Below, piece after piece: positions 14,116 through 25,712 of a stretch of DNA of 64,000 bases. Positions within the stretch are counted from its first letter, which is position 1; each line of letters starts with the position of its first letter. Source of the DNA: Clusia tigrina (taxonomy: Eukaryota; Arthropoda; Insecta; Diptera; Clusiidae); the NCBI GenBank assembly GCA_920105625.2, contig OV050030.1:239537889-239601888 (forward strand). The letters are read 5' to 3'. The notes under the pieces are model-generated. The model worked only from the letters and a program-made list of their open reading frames with translations, ran no database searches and was not told the origin of the DNA. Position numbers and translations under genes: made by a program.

Positions 14116-15842
14116 TCCTACACCTATCAAAGTTTGCAACATACAAATGCTTGTAACTTTTTCTGGAGCGTCATAAAACCTTGCAATTTTGTAACAATAA
14201 AGTACTCGAGCCTCTTATCAATTTAAGCTATCGCTCAAAGCTATGATACCCTTGAGTCCCAAATCAAACACTGATAAAACTTCAAATGGCCCTAATTTCT
14301 ATACGGTACGTCCTACACCTGTCAAAGTTTGAAAATACAAATGCTTGTAACTTTTTACAGGAGCGTCATAAAACCTTGCAATTTTGTAACAATAAAGTAC
14401 TCGAGCCTCTTATCAATTTAAGCTATCGCTCAAAGCTATGCTACCCTTGAGTCCCAAATCAAACACTGATAAAACTTCAAATGGCCCTAACTTCCATACG
14501 GTACGTCCTACACCTATCAAAGTGTGCAACATACAAATGCTTGTAACTTTTTACTGGAGCGTCATAAAACCTTGAAATTTTGTAAGAATAAAGTATTCGA
14601 GCCTCTTGTCAATTTAAGCTATCGCTCAAAGCTATGCTACCCTTGAGTCCCAAATCAAACACTGATAAAACTTCAAATGGCCCTAGCTTCTATACGGTGC
14701 ATCCTATGCCTATCAAAGTTTGCAACATGCAAATGCTTGTAACTTTTTACTGGAGCGTCATAAAACCTTGAAATTTTGTAACAATAAAGTCCTCGAGCCT
14801 CTTGTCAATTTCAGCTGTCGCTCAAAGCTATGCTACCCTTGAGTCCCAAATCAAACACTGATAAAACTTCAAATGGCCCTAACTTCTATACGGAACGTCC
14901 TACACTTATCCAAGTTTGCAACATTCAAATGCTTGTACCTTTTTACTGGAGCGTCATAAAACCTTGTTATTTTGTAACAATAAAGTACTCGGGCCTCTTG
15001 TCAATTTAAGTTATCGGTCAAAGCTATGCTACCCTTGAGTCCCAAATCAAACACTGATAAAACTTCAAATGGCCCTATCTTCTATACGGTACGTTCTACA
15101 CCTATCAAAGTTTGCAACATACAAATGCTTGTAACTTTTTACTGGAGCGTCATAAAACCATGAAATTTTGTAACAATAAAGTACTCGAGCCTCTTGTCGA
15201 TTTAAGCTATCGCTCAAAGCTATGCTACCCTTGAGTCCCAAATCAAACACTGATAAAACTTCAAATGGCCCTAACTTCTATACGGTACGTCCTACACCTA
15301 TCAAAGTGTGCAACATACAAATGCTTGTAACTTTTTACTAGACCGTCATAAGACCTTGAAATTTTGTAGCAATAAAGTACTAGAGCCTCTTGTCAATTTA
15401 AGCTATCGCTCAAAGCTATGCTACCATTGAGTCCCAAATCAAACACTGGTAAAACTTCAAATGGCCCTAACTTCTATACGGTACGTCGTACACCTATCAA
15501 AGTTTGCAACATACAAATGCTTGTAACTTTTTACTGGAGCGTCATAAAACCTTGAAATTTTGTAACAATAAAGTACTCGAGCCTCTTGTCAGTTTAAGTT
15601 ATCGCTCAAAGCTATGCTACCCTTGAGTTCCAAATTAAACACTGGTAAAACTTCAAATGGCCCTAACTTCTATACGGTACGTCCTACACCTATCAAAGAT
15701 TGCAACATACAAATGCTTGTAACTTTTTACTGGAGCGTCATAAAACCTTTAAATTTTGTAACAATAAATTACTGGAGCCTCTTGTCAATTTAAGCTATCG
15801 CTCAAAGCTATGCTACCCTTGAGTCCCAAATCAAACACTGAT
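14116..15842 (+). repeat. Diverged monomer block II, copy 1
   Basis: About nine monomers here carry many private changes not seen in block I: CTTATCAATTT, CACCTGTCAAAG, AGTGTGCAAC, GTAAGAATAAAG, GGTGCATCCTATGCC, TTTCAGCTGTCGC, GGAACGTCCTACACTTATCC, TTGTTATTTTG, TTATCGGTC, GTTCTACACC and TACTAGACCGTCATAAG. Neighbouring monomers differ from each other more than in block I, which is what an older, less homogenised segment looks like. Further full or partial copies lie in 21601-25712 and around 26690-27040. Confidence 0.82.
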
Positions 15843-18260
15843 AAAACTTCAAATGGCCCTACTTTCTATACGGTACGTCCTACACCTATCAAAGCTTGCA
15901 AAATACAAATGCTTGTAAATTTTTACTGGAGCGTCATAAAACCTTGAAATTTTGTAACAATAAAGTACTCGATTTAAGCTATCGCTCAAAGCTATGCTAC
16001 CCTTGAGTCCCAAATCAAACAGTGATAAAACTTCAAATGGCCCTAACTTCTATACGGTACGTCCTACACCTATCAAAGTTTGCAACATACAAATGCTTGT
16101 AACTTTTTACTGGAGCGTCATAAAACCTTGAAATTTTGTAACAATCTAGTACTCGAGCCTCTTGTCAATTTAAGCTATCGCTCAAAGCTATGCTACCCTT
16201 GAGTCCCAAATCAAACACTGGTAAAACTTCAAATGGCCATAACTTCTATACGGTACGTCCTACACCTATCAAAGTTTGCAACATACAAATGCTTGTAACT
16301 TTTTACTGGAGCGTCATAAAACCTTGAAATTTTGTAACAATAAAGTACTCGAGCCTCTTGTCAATTTAAGCTATCGCTCAAAGCTATGCTACCCTTGAGT
16401 CCCAAATCAAACACTGATTAAACTTCAAATGGCCCTATCTTCTATACGGTACGTCCTACACCTATCAAAGTTTGCAACATACAAATGCTTGTAACTTTTT
16501 CTGGAGCGTCATAAAACCTTGCAATTTTGTAACAATAAAGTACTCGAGCCTCTTGTCAATTTTAGCTATCGCTCAAAGCTATGATACCCTTGAGTCCCAA
16601 ATCAAACACTGATAAAACTTCAAATGGCCCTAATTTCTATACGGTACGTCCTACACCTATCAAAGCTTGCAAAATACAAATGCTTGTAACTTTTTACTGG
16701 AGCGTCATTAAACCATGAAATTTTGTAACAATAAAGTACTCGAGCCTCTTGTCAATTTTAGCTATTGCTCAAAGCTATGATACCCTTGAGTTCCAAATCA
16801 AACACTGATAAAACTTCAAATGGCCCTAATTTCTATACGGTACGTCCTACACCTATCAAAGCTTGCAAAATACAAATGCTTGTAACTTTTTACTGGAGCG
16901 TCATTAAACCATGAAATTTTGTAACAATAAAGTACTCGAGCCTCTTGTCAATTTAAGCTATCGCTCAAAGCTATGCTACCCTTGAGTCCCAAATCAAACA
17001 CTGATTAAACTTCAAATGGCCCTATCTTCTATACGGTACGTCCTACACCTATCAAAGTTTGCAACATACAAATGCTTGTAACTTTTTACTGGAGCGTCAT
17101 AAAACCTTGAAATTTTGTAACAATAAAGTACTCGAGCCTCTTGTCAATTTAAGCTATCGCTCAAAGCTATGCTACCCTTGAGTCCCAAATCAAACAGTGA
17201 TAAAACTTCAAATGGCCCTAACTTCTATACGGTACGTCCTACACCTATCAAAGTTTGCAACATACAAATGCTTGTAACTTTTTACTGGAGCGTCATAAAA
17301 CCTTGAAATTTTGTAACAATCTAGTACTCGAGCCTCTTGTCAATTTAAGCTATCGCTCAAAGCTATGCTACCCTTGAGTCCCAAATCAAACACTGGTAAA
17401 ACTTCAAATGGCCCTAACTTCTATACGGTACGTCCTACACCTATCAAAGTTTGCAACATACAAATGCTTGTAACTTTTTACTGGAGCGTCATAAAACCTT
17501 GAAATTTTGTAACAATAAAGTACTCGAGCCTCTTGTCAATTTAAGCTATCGCTCAAAGCTATACTACCCTTGAGTCCCAAATCAAACACTGATAAAACTT
17601 CAAATGGCCCTATCTTCTATACGGTACGTCCTACACCTATCAAAGTTTGCAACATACAAATGCTTGTAACTTTTTCTGGAGCGTCATAAAACCTTGCAAT
17701 TTTGTAACAATAAAGTACTCGAGCCTCTTGTCAATTTTAGCTATCGCTCAAAGCTATGATACCCTTGAGTCCCAAATCAAACACTGATAAAACTTCAAAT
17801 GGCCCTAATTTCTATACGGTACGTCCTACACCTATCAAAGCTTGCAAAATACAAATGCTTGTAACTTCTTACTGGAGCGTCATTAAACCATGAAATTTTG
17901 TAACAATAAAGTACTCGAGCCTCTTGTCGATTTAAGCTATCGCTCAAAGCTATGCTACCCTTGAGTCCCAAATCAAATACTGATAAAACTTCAAATGGCC
18001 CTAACTTCTATACGGTACGTCCTACACATATCAAAGTTTGCAACATACAAATGCTTGTAACTTTTTACTGGAGCGTCATAAAACCTTGAAATTTTGTAAC
18101 AATAAAGTACTCGAGCCTCTTGTCAATTTAAGCTATCGCTCAAAGCTATGCTACCCTTGAGTCCCAAATCAAACACTGATTAAACTTCAAATGGCCCTAT
18201 CTTCTATACGGTACGTCCTACACCTATCAAAGTTTGCAACATACAAATGCTTGTAACTTT
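15843..18260 (+). repeat. Copy of block I at offset 6505 bp
   Basis: After the diverged block the array returns to block I order. Markers match 9461-11755 at an offset of exactly 6505 bp: TACTCGATTT at 15966, CTATTGCTCA at 16762, GCTATACTACC at 17558 and TCCTACACATATC at 18020. At the left junction one monomer is missing, because CCTACTTTC at 15859 faces 9158 at offset 6701. Beyond about 18020 the sequence instead follows the 8.0-8.6 kb copy at offset 10,017 bp (short monomer at 18261, CAAACAGTGA at 18561). Confidence 0.82.
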
Positions 18261-19374
18261 TTCTGGAGCGTCATAAAACCTTGCAATTTTGTAACAATAA
18301 AGTACTCGAGCCTCTTGTCAATTTTAGCTATCGCTCAAAGCTATGATACCCTTGAGTCCCAAATCAAACACTGATAAAACTTCAAATGGCCCTAATTTCT
18401 ATACGGTACGTCCTACACCTATCAAAGCTTGCAAAATACAAATGCTTGTAACTTTTTACTGGAGCGTCTTTAAACCATGAAATTTTGTAACAATAAAGTA
18501 CTCGAGCCTCTTGTCAATTTTAGCTATCGCTCAAAGCTATGATACCCTTGAGTCCCAAATCAAACAGTGATAAAACTTCAAATGGCCCTAACTTCTATAC
18601 GGTACGTCCTACACCTATCAAAGTTTGCAACATACAAATGCTTGTAACTTTTTACTGGAGCGTCATAAAACCTTGAAATTTTGTAACAATCTAGTACTCG
18701 AGCCTCTTGAAAATTTAAGCTATCGCTCAAAGCTATGCTACCCTTGAGTCCCAAATCAAACACTGGTAAAACTTCAAATGGCCCTAACTTCTATACGGTA
18801 CGTCCTACACCTATCAAAGTTTGCAACATACAAATGCTTGTAACTTTTTCTGGAGCGTCATAAAACCTTGCAATTTTGTAACAATAAAGTACTCGAGCCT
18901 CTTGTCAATTTTAGCTATCGCTCAAAGCTATGATACCCTTGAGTCCCAAATCAAACACTGATAAAACTTCAAATGGCCCTAATTTCTATACGGTACGTCC
19001 TACACCTATCAAAGCTTGCAAAATACAAATGCTTGTAACTTTTTACTGGAGCGTCTTTAAACCATGAAATTTTGTAACAATAAAGTACTCGAGCCTCTTG
19101 TCAATTTTAGCTATCGCTCAAAGCTATGATACCCTTGAGTCCCAAATCAAACAGTGATAAAACTTCAAATGGCCCTAACTTCTATACGGTACGTCCTACA
19201 CCTATCAAAGTTTGCAACATACAAATGCTTGTAACTTTTTACTGGAGCGTCATAAAACCTTGAAATTTTGTAACAATCTAGTACTCGAGCCTCTTGAAAA
19301 TTTAAGCTATCGCTCAAAGCTATGCTACCCTTGAGTCCCAAATCAAACACTGGTAAAACTTCAAATGGCCCTAA
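18201..19374 (+). repeat. 587-bp (3-monomer) tandem duplication
   Basis: The segment 18201-18787 is followed directly by a copy at 18788-19374. Both hold the same rare changes at a 587-bp spacing: the short TTTTTCTGG monomer (18261 and 18848), GGAGCGTCTTTAAACC (18461 and 19048), CAAACAGTGA, and CTCTTGAAAATTTAAGC. I saw no difference between the two when I compared their lines. The duplication is therefore one of the most recent events in the window. Confidence 0.85.
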
Positions 19375-20196
19375 CTTCTATACGGTACGTCCTACATCTA
19401 TCAAAGTTTGCAACATACAAATGCTTGTAACTTTTTACTGGAGCGTCATAAAACCTTGAAATTTTGTAACAATAAAGTACTCGAGCCTCTTGTCAATTTA
19501 AGCTATCGCTCAAAGCTATGCTACCCTTGAGTCCCGAATCAAACACTGATTAAACTCCAAATGGCCCTATCTGCTATACGGTACGTCCTACACCTATCAA
19601 AGTTTGCAACATACAAATGCTTGTAACTTTTTCTGGAGCGTCATAAAACCTTGCAATTTTGTAACAATAAAGTACTCGAGCCTCTTGTCAATTTTAGCTA
19701 TCGCTCAAAGCTATGATACCCTTGAGTCCCAAATCAAACACTGATAAAACTTCAAATGGCCCTAATTTCTATACGGTACGTCCTACACCTATGAAAGCTT
19801 GCAAAATACAAATGCTTGTAACTTTTTACTGGAGCGTCATTAAACCATGAAATTTTGTAACAATAAAGTACTCGAGCCTCTTGTCAATTTTAGCTATCGC
19901 TCAAAGCTATGATACCCTTGAGTCCCAAATCAAACACTGATAAAACTTCAAATGGCCCTAATTTCTATACGGTACGTCCTACACCTATCAAAGCTTGCAA
20001 AATACAAATGCTTGTAACTTTTTACTGGAGCGTCATTAAACCATGAAATTTTGTAACAATAAAGTACTCGAGCCTCTTGTCGATTTAAGCTATCGCTCAA
20101 TGCTATGCTACCCTTGAGTCCCAAATCAAATACTGATAAAACTTCAAATGGCCCTAACTTCTATACGGTACGTCCTACACCTATCAAAGTTTGCAA

Positions 20197-20262
20197 CATA
20201 CAAATGCTTGTAACTTTTTACTGGAGCGTCATAAAACCTTGAAATTTTTGTCACAATCTAGT
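20197..20262 (+). repeat. Foreign-subfamily patch in copy 2 (probable gene conversion)
   Basis: Within an otherwise closely matching 4.15-kb copy, this tract has TTTTTACTGG and GAAATTTTTGTCACAATC, while copy 1 (12714-12777) has the short TTTTTCTGG type with CAATATAC and CTTCTAAC. The change adds 2 bp, which accounts for the offset moving from 7483 to 7485. GTCACAATCTAG is otherwise found only from 25.78 to 34.83 kb, but there it is paired with GGACCG rather than the GGAGCG seen here. A short conversion or double crossover from that subfamily is the simplest reading. Confidence 0.7.
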
Positions 20263-21544
20263 ACTCGAGCCTCTTGTCAATTTTAGCTATCGCTCAAAGC
20301 TATGATACCCTTGAGTCCCAAATCAAACACTGATAAAACTTCAAATGGCCCTAATTTCTATACGGTACGTCCTACACCTATCAAAGCTTGCAAAATACAA
20401 ATGCTTGTAACTTTTTACTGGAGCGTCATAAAACCTTGAAATTTTGTAACAATAAAGTACTCGAGCCTCTTGTCAATTTAAGCTATCGCTCAAAGCTATG
20501 CTACCCTTGAGTCCCAAATCAAACACTGATTAAACTTCAAATGGCCCTATCTTCTATACGGTACGTCCTACACCTATCAAAGTTTGCAACATACAAATGC
20601 TTGTAACTTTTTACTGGAGCGTCATAAAACCTTGAAATTTTGTAACAATAAAGTACTCGAGCCTCTTGTCAATTTAAGCTATCGCTCAAAGCTATGCTAC
20701 CCTTGAGTCCCAAATCAAACAGTGATAAAACTTCAAATGGCCCTAACTTCTATACGGTACGTCCTACACCTATCAAAGTTTGCAACATACAAATGCTTGT
20801 AACTTTTTACTGGAGCGTCATAAAACCTTGAAATTTTGTAACAATCTAGTACTCGAGCCTCTTGTCAATTTAAGCTATCGCTCAAAGCTATGCTACCCTT
20901 GAGTCCCAAATCAAACACTGGTAAAACTTCAAATGGCCCTAACTTCTATACGGTACGTCCTACACCTATCAAAGTTTGCAACATACAAATGCTTGTAACT
21001 TTTTACTGGAGCGTCATAAAACCTTGAAATTTTGTAACAATAAAGTACTCGAGCCTCTTGTCAATTTAAGCTATCGCTCAAAGCTATGCTACCCTTGAGT
21101 CCCAAATCAAACACTGATTAAACTTCAAATGGCCCTATCTTCTATACGGTACGTCCTACACCTATCAAAGTTTGCAACATACAAATGCTTGTAACTTTTT
21201 CTGGAGCGTCATAAAACCTTGCAATTTTGTAACAATAAAGTACTCGAGCCTCTTGTCAATTTTAGCTATCGCTCAAAGCTATGATACCCTTGAGTCCCAA
21301 ATCAAACACTGATAAAACTTCAAATGGCCCTAATTTCTATACGGTACGTCCTACACCTATCAAAGCTTGCAAAATACAAATGCTTGTAACTTTTTACTGG
21401 AGCGTCATTAAACCATGAAATTTTGTAACAATAAAGTACTCGAGCCTCTTGTCAATTTTAGCTATCGCTCAAAGCTATGATACCCTTGAGTCCCAAATCA
21501 AACACGGATAAAACTTCAAATAGCCCTAATTTCTATACGGTACG

Positions 21545-21600
21545 TCCTACACCTATCAAAGCTTGCAAAATACAAATGCTTGTAACTTTTTACTGGAGCG
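21545..21600 (+). repeat. Truncated 56-bp monomer, copy 2
   Basis: The junction is the same as at 14115/14116, 7485 bp downstream, with GGAGCG joined to TCCTACACC. It arose once and was carried along by the 4.15-kb block duplication. It marks the step from block I type monomers to the diverged block on its right. Confidence 0.9.
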
Positions 21601-24600
21601 TCCTACACCTATCAAAGTTTGCAACATACAAATGCTTGTAACTTTTTCTGGAGCGTCATAAAACCTTGCAATTTTGTAACAATAAAGTACTCGAGCCTCT
21701 TATCAATTTAAGCTATCGCTCAAAGCTATGATACCCTTGAGTCCCAAATCAAACACTGATAAAACTTCAAATGGCCCTAATTTCTATACGGTACGTCCTA
21801 CACCTGTCAAAGTTTGAAAATACAAATGCTTGTAACTTTTTACTGGAGCGTCATAAAACCTTGCAATTTTGTAACAATAAAGTACTCGAGCCTCTTATCA
21901 ATTTAAGCTATCGCTCAAAGCTATGCTACCCTTGAGTCCCAAATCAAACACTGATAAAACTTCAAATGGCCCTAACTTCCATACGGTACGTCCTACACCT
22001 ATCAAAGTGTGCAACATACAAATGCTTGTCACTTTTTACTGGAGCGTCATAAAACCTTGAAATTTTGTAAGAATAAAGTATTCGAGCCTCTTGTCAATTT
22101 AAGCTATAGCTCAAAGCTATGCTACCCTTGAGTCCCAAATCAAACACTGATAAAACTTCAAATGGCCCTAGCTTCTATACGGTGCATCCTATGCCTATCA
22201 AAGTTTGCAACATGCAAATGCTTGTAACTTTTTACTGGAGCGTCATAAAACCTTGAAATTTTGTAACAATAAAGTCCTCGAGCCTCTTGTCAATTTCAGC
22301 TGTCGCTCAAAGCTATGCTACCCTTGAGTCCCAAATCAAACACTGGTAAAACTTCAAATGGCCCTAACTTCTATACGGAACGTCCTACACTTATCCAAGT
22401 TTGCAACATTCAAATGCTTGTACCTTTTTACTGGAGCGTCATAAAACCTTGTTATTTTGTAACAATAAAGTACTCGAGCCTCTTGTCAATTTAAGTTATC
22501 GGTCAAAGCTATGCTACCCTTGAGTCCCAAATCAAACACTGATAAAACTTCAAATGGCCCTATCTTCTATACGGTACGTTCTACACCTATCAAAGTTTGC
22601 AACATACAAATGCTTGTAACTTTTTACTGGAGCGTCATAAAACCATGAAATTTTGTAACAATAAAGTACTCGAGCCTCTTGTCGATTTAAGCTATCGCTC
22701 AAAGCTATGCTACCCTTGAGTCCCAAATCAAACACTGATAAAACTTCAAATGGCCCTAACTTCTATACGGTACGTCCTACACCTATCAAAGTGTGCAACA
22801 TACAAATGCTTGTAACTTTTTACTAGACCGTCATAAGACCTTGAAATTTTGTAGCAATAAAGTACTAGAGCCTCTTGTCAATTTAAGCTATCGCTCAAAG
22901 CTATGCTACCATTGAGTCCCAAATCAAACACTGGTAAAACTTCAAATGGCCCTAACTTCTATACGGTACGTCGTACACCTATCAAAGTTTGCAACATACA
23001 AATGCTTGTAACTTTTTACTGGAGCGTCATAAAACCTTGAAATTTTGTAACAATAAAGTACTCGAGCCTCTTGTCAGTTTAAGTTATCGCTCAAAGCTAT
23101 GCTACCCTTGAGTTCCAAATTAAACACTGGTAAAACTTCAAATGGCCCTAACTTCTATACGGTACGTCCTACACCTATCAAAGATTGCAACATACAAATG
23201 CTTGTAACTTTTTACTGGAGCGTCATAAAACCTTTAAATTTTGTAACAATAAATTACTGGAGCCTCTTGTCAATTTAAGCTATCGCTCAAAGCTATGCTA
23301 CCCTTGAGTCCCAAATCAAACACTGATTAAACTTCAAATGGCCCTATCTTCTATACGGTACGTTCTACACCTATCAAAGTTTGCAACATACAAATGCTTG
23401 TAACTTTTTACTGGAGCGTCATAAAACCATGAAATTTTGTAACAATAAAGTACTCGAGCCTCTTGTCAATTTTAGCTATCGCTCAAAGCTATGATACCCT
23501 TGAGTCCCAAATCAAACACTGATAAAACTTCAAATGGCCCTAATTTCTATACGGTACGTCCTACACCTGTCAAAGTTTGAAAATACAAATGCTTGTAACT
23601 TTTTACTGGAGCGTCATAAAACCTTGCAATTTTGTAACAATAAAGTACTCGAGCCTCTTATCACTTTAAGCTATCGCTCAAAGCTATGATACCCTTGAGT
23701 CCCAAATCAAACACTGATAAAACTTCAAATGGCCCTAATTTCTATACGGTACGTCCTACACCTGTCAAAGTTTGAAAATACAAATGCTTGTAACTTTTTA
23801 CTGGAGCGTCATAAAACCTTGCAATTTTGTAACAATAAAGTACTCGAGCCTCTTATCAATTTAAGCTATCGCTCAAAGCTATGCTACCCTTGAGTCCCAA
23901 ATCAAACACTGATAAAACTTCAAATGGCCCTAACTTCCATACGGTACGTCCTACACCTATCAAAGTGTGCAACATACAAATGCTTGTAACTTTTTACTGG
24001 AGCGTCATAAAACCTTGAAATTTTGTAAGAATAAAGTATTCGAGCCTCTTGTCAATTTAAGCTATCGCTCAAAGCTATGCTACCCTTGAGTCCCAAATCA
24101 AACACTGATAAAACTTCAAATGGCCCTAGCTTCTATACGGTGCATCCTATGCCTATCAAAGTTTGCAACATGCAAATGCTTGTAACTTTTTACTGGAGCG
24201 TCATAAAACCTTGAAATTTTGTAACAATAAAGTCCTCGAGCCTCTTGTCAATTTCAGCTGTCGCTCAAAGCTATGCTACCCTTGAGTCCCAAATCAAACA
24301 CTGATAAAACTTCAAATGGCCCTAACTTCTATACGGAACGTCCTACACTTATCCAAGTTTGCAACATTCAAATGCTTGTAACTTTTTACTGGAGCGTCAT
24401 AAAACCTTGTTATTTTGTAACAATAAAGTACTCGAGCCTCTTGTCAATTTAAGTTATCGGTCAAAGCTATGCTACCCTTGAGTCCCAAATCAAACACTGA
24501 TAAAACTTCAAATGGCCCTATCTTCTATACGGTACGTTCTACACCTATCAAAGTTTGCAACATACAAATGCTTGTAACTTTTTACTGGAGCGTCATAAAA

Positions 24601-25712
24601 CCATGAAATTTTGTAACAATAAAGTACTCGAGCCTCTTGTCGATTTAAGCTATCGCTCAAAGCTATGCTACCCTTGAGTCCCAAATCAAACACTGATAAA
24701 ACTTCAAATGGCCCTAACTTCTATACGGTACGTCCTACACCTATCAAAGTTTGCAACATACAAATGCTTGTAACTTTTTACTGGAGCGTCATAAAACCTT
24801 GAAATTTTGTAACAATAAAGTACTCGAGCCTCTTGTCAGTTTAAGTTATCGCTCAAAGCTATGCTACCCTTGAGTTCCAAATCAAACACTGATTAAACTT
24901 CAAATGGCCCTAACTTCTATACGGTACGTCCTACACCTATCAAAGTTTGCAACATGCAAATGCTTGTAACTTTTTACTGGAGCGTCATAAAACCTTGAAA
25001 TTTTGTAACAATAAAGTCCTCGAGCCTCTTGTCAATTTCAGCTGTCGCTCAAAGCTATGCTACCCTTGAGTCCCAAATCAAACACTGATAAAACTTCAAA
25101 TGGCCCTAACTTCTATACGGAACGTCCTACACTTATCCAAGTTTGCAACATTCAAATGCTTGTAACTTTTTACTGGAGCGTCATAAAACCTTGTTATTTT
25201 GTAACAATAAAGTACTCGAGCCTCTTGTCAATTTAAGTTATCGGTCAAAGCTATGCTACCCTTGAGTCCCAAATCAAACACTGATAAAACTTCAAATGGC
25301 CCTATCTTCTATACGGTACGTTCTACACCTATCAAAGTGTGCAACATACAAATGCTTGTAACTTTTTACTAGACCGTCATAAGACCTTGAAATTTTGTAG
25401 CAATAAAGTACTCGAGCCTCTTGTCAATTTAAGCCATCGCTCAAAGCTATGCTACCCTTGAGTCCCAAATCAAACACTGGTAAAACTTCAAATGGCCCTA
25501 ACTTCTATACGGTACGTCGTACACCTATCAAAGTTTGCAACATACAAATGCTTGTAACTTTTTACTGGAGCGTCATAAAACCTTGAAATTTTGTAACAAT
25601 AAAGTACTCGAGCCTCTTGTCAGTTTAAGTTATCGCTCAAAGCTATGCTACCCTTGAGTTCCAAATCAAACACTGATTAAACTTCAAATGGCCCTAACTT
25701 CTATACGGTACG
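21601..25712 (+). repeat. Diverged block II, multiple overlapping copies
   Basis: The diverged monomers of 14116-15842 appear here at least twice more in part. The AGTCCTCGAGCC monomer with TTTCAGCTGTCGC gives the count: its cut point lies at 14791, 22276, 24234 and 25018, with spacings of 7485, 1958 and 784 bp, and a later one at 26784. The GTTCTACACC and TTATCGGTC neighbours follow it at 22.5, 24.5 and 25.2 kb. The CACCTGTCAAAG monomer appears in tandem near 23566 and 23761. The block thus grew by 4-, 10- and 38-monomer steps. Confidence 0.8.

Larger units (their letters stand above)
11695..15842 (+). repeat. 4.15-kb duplicated block, copy 1
   Basis: This stretch recurs at 19178-23327, offset 7483 bp on the left and 7485 bp on the right. 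It includes the end of block I, the 56-bp truncated monomer and the diverged block. Shared private markers are TCCTACATCTATC (11907 and 19390), CCCGAATCAAAC with CTATCTGCTATAC (near 12051 and 19534), the truncation junction (14116 and 21601), and AGTCCTCGAGCC (cut point 14791 and 22276). Only scattered substitutions separate the copies, for example A at 14359 against T at 21844, and G at 14992 against A at 22477. The offset changes by 2 bp across a patch near 20.2 kb. Confidence 0.85.
19178..23327 (+). repeat. 4.15-kb duplicated block, copy 2
   Basis: This is the second copy of 11695-15842. It carries the same truncated monomer and diverged block in the same order. Private differences from copy 1 include CTTGTCACTTTT near 22029, TATAGCTC near 22107 and CTGGTAAAAC near 22345. 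A tract at about 20197-20262 is of another subfamily (see the conversion patch). The right limit is where CTGATAAAAC (copy 1) faces CTGATTAAAC (23328). Confidence 0.85.
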
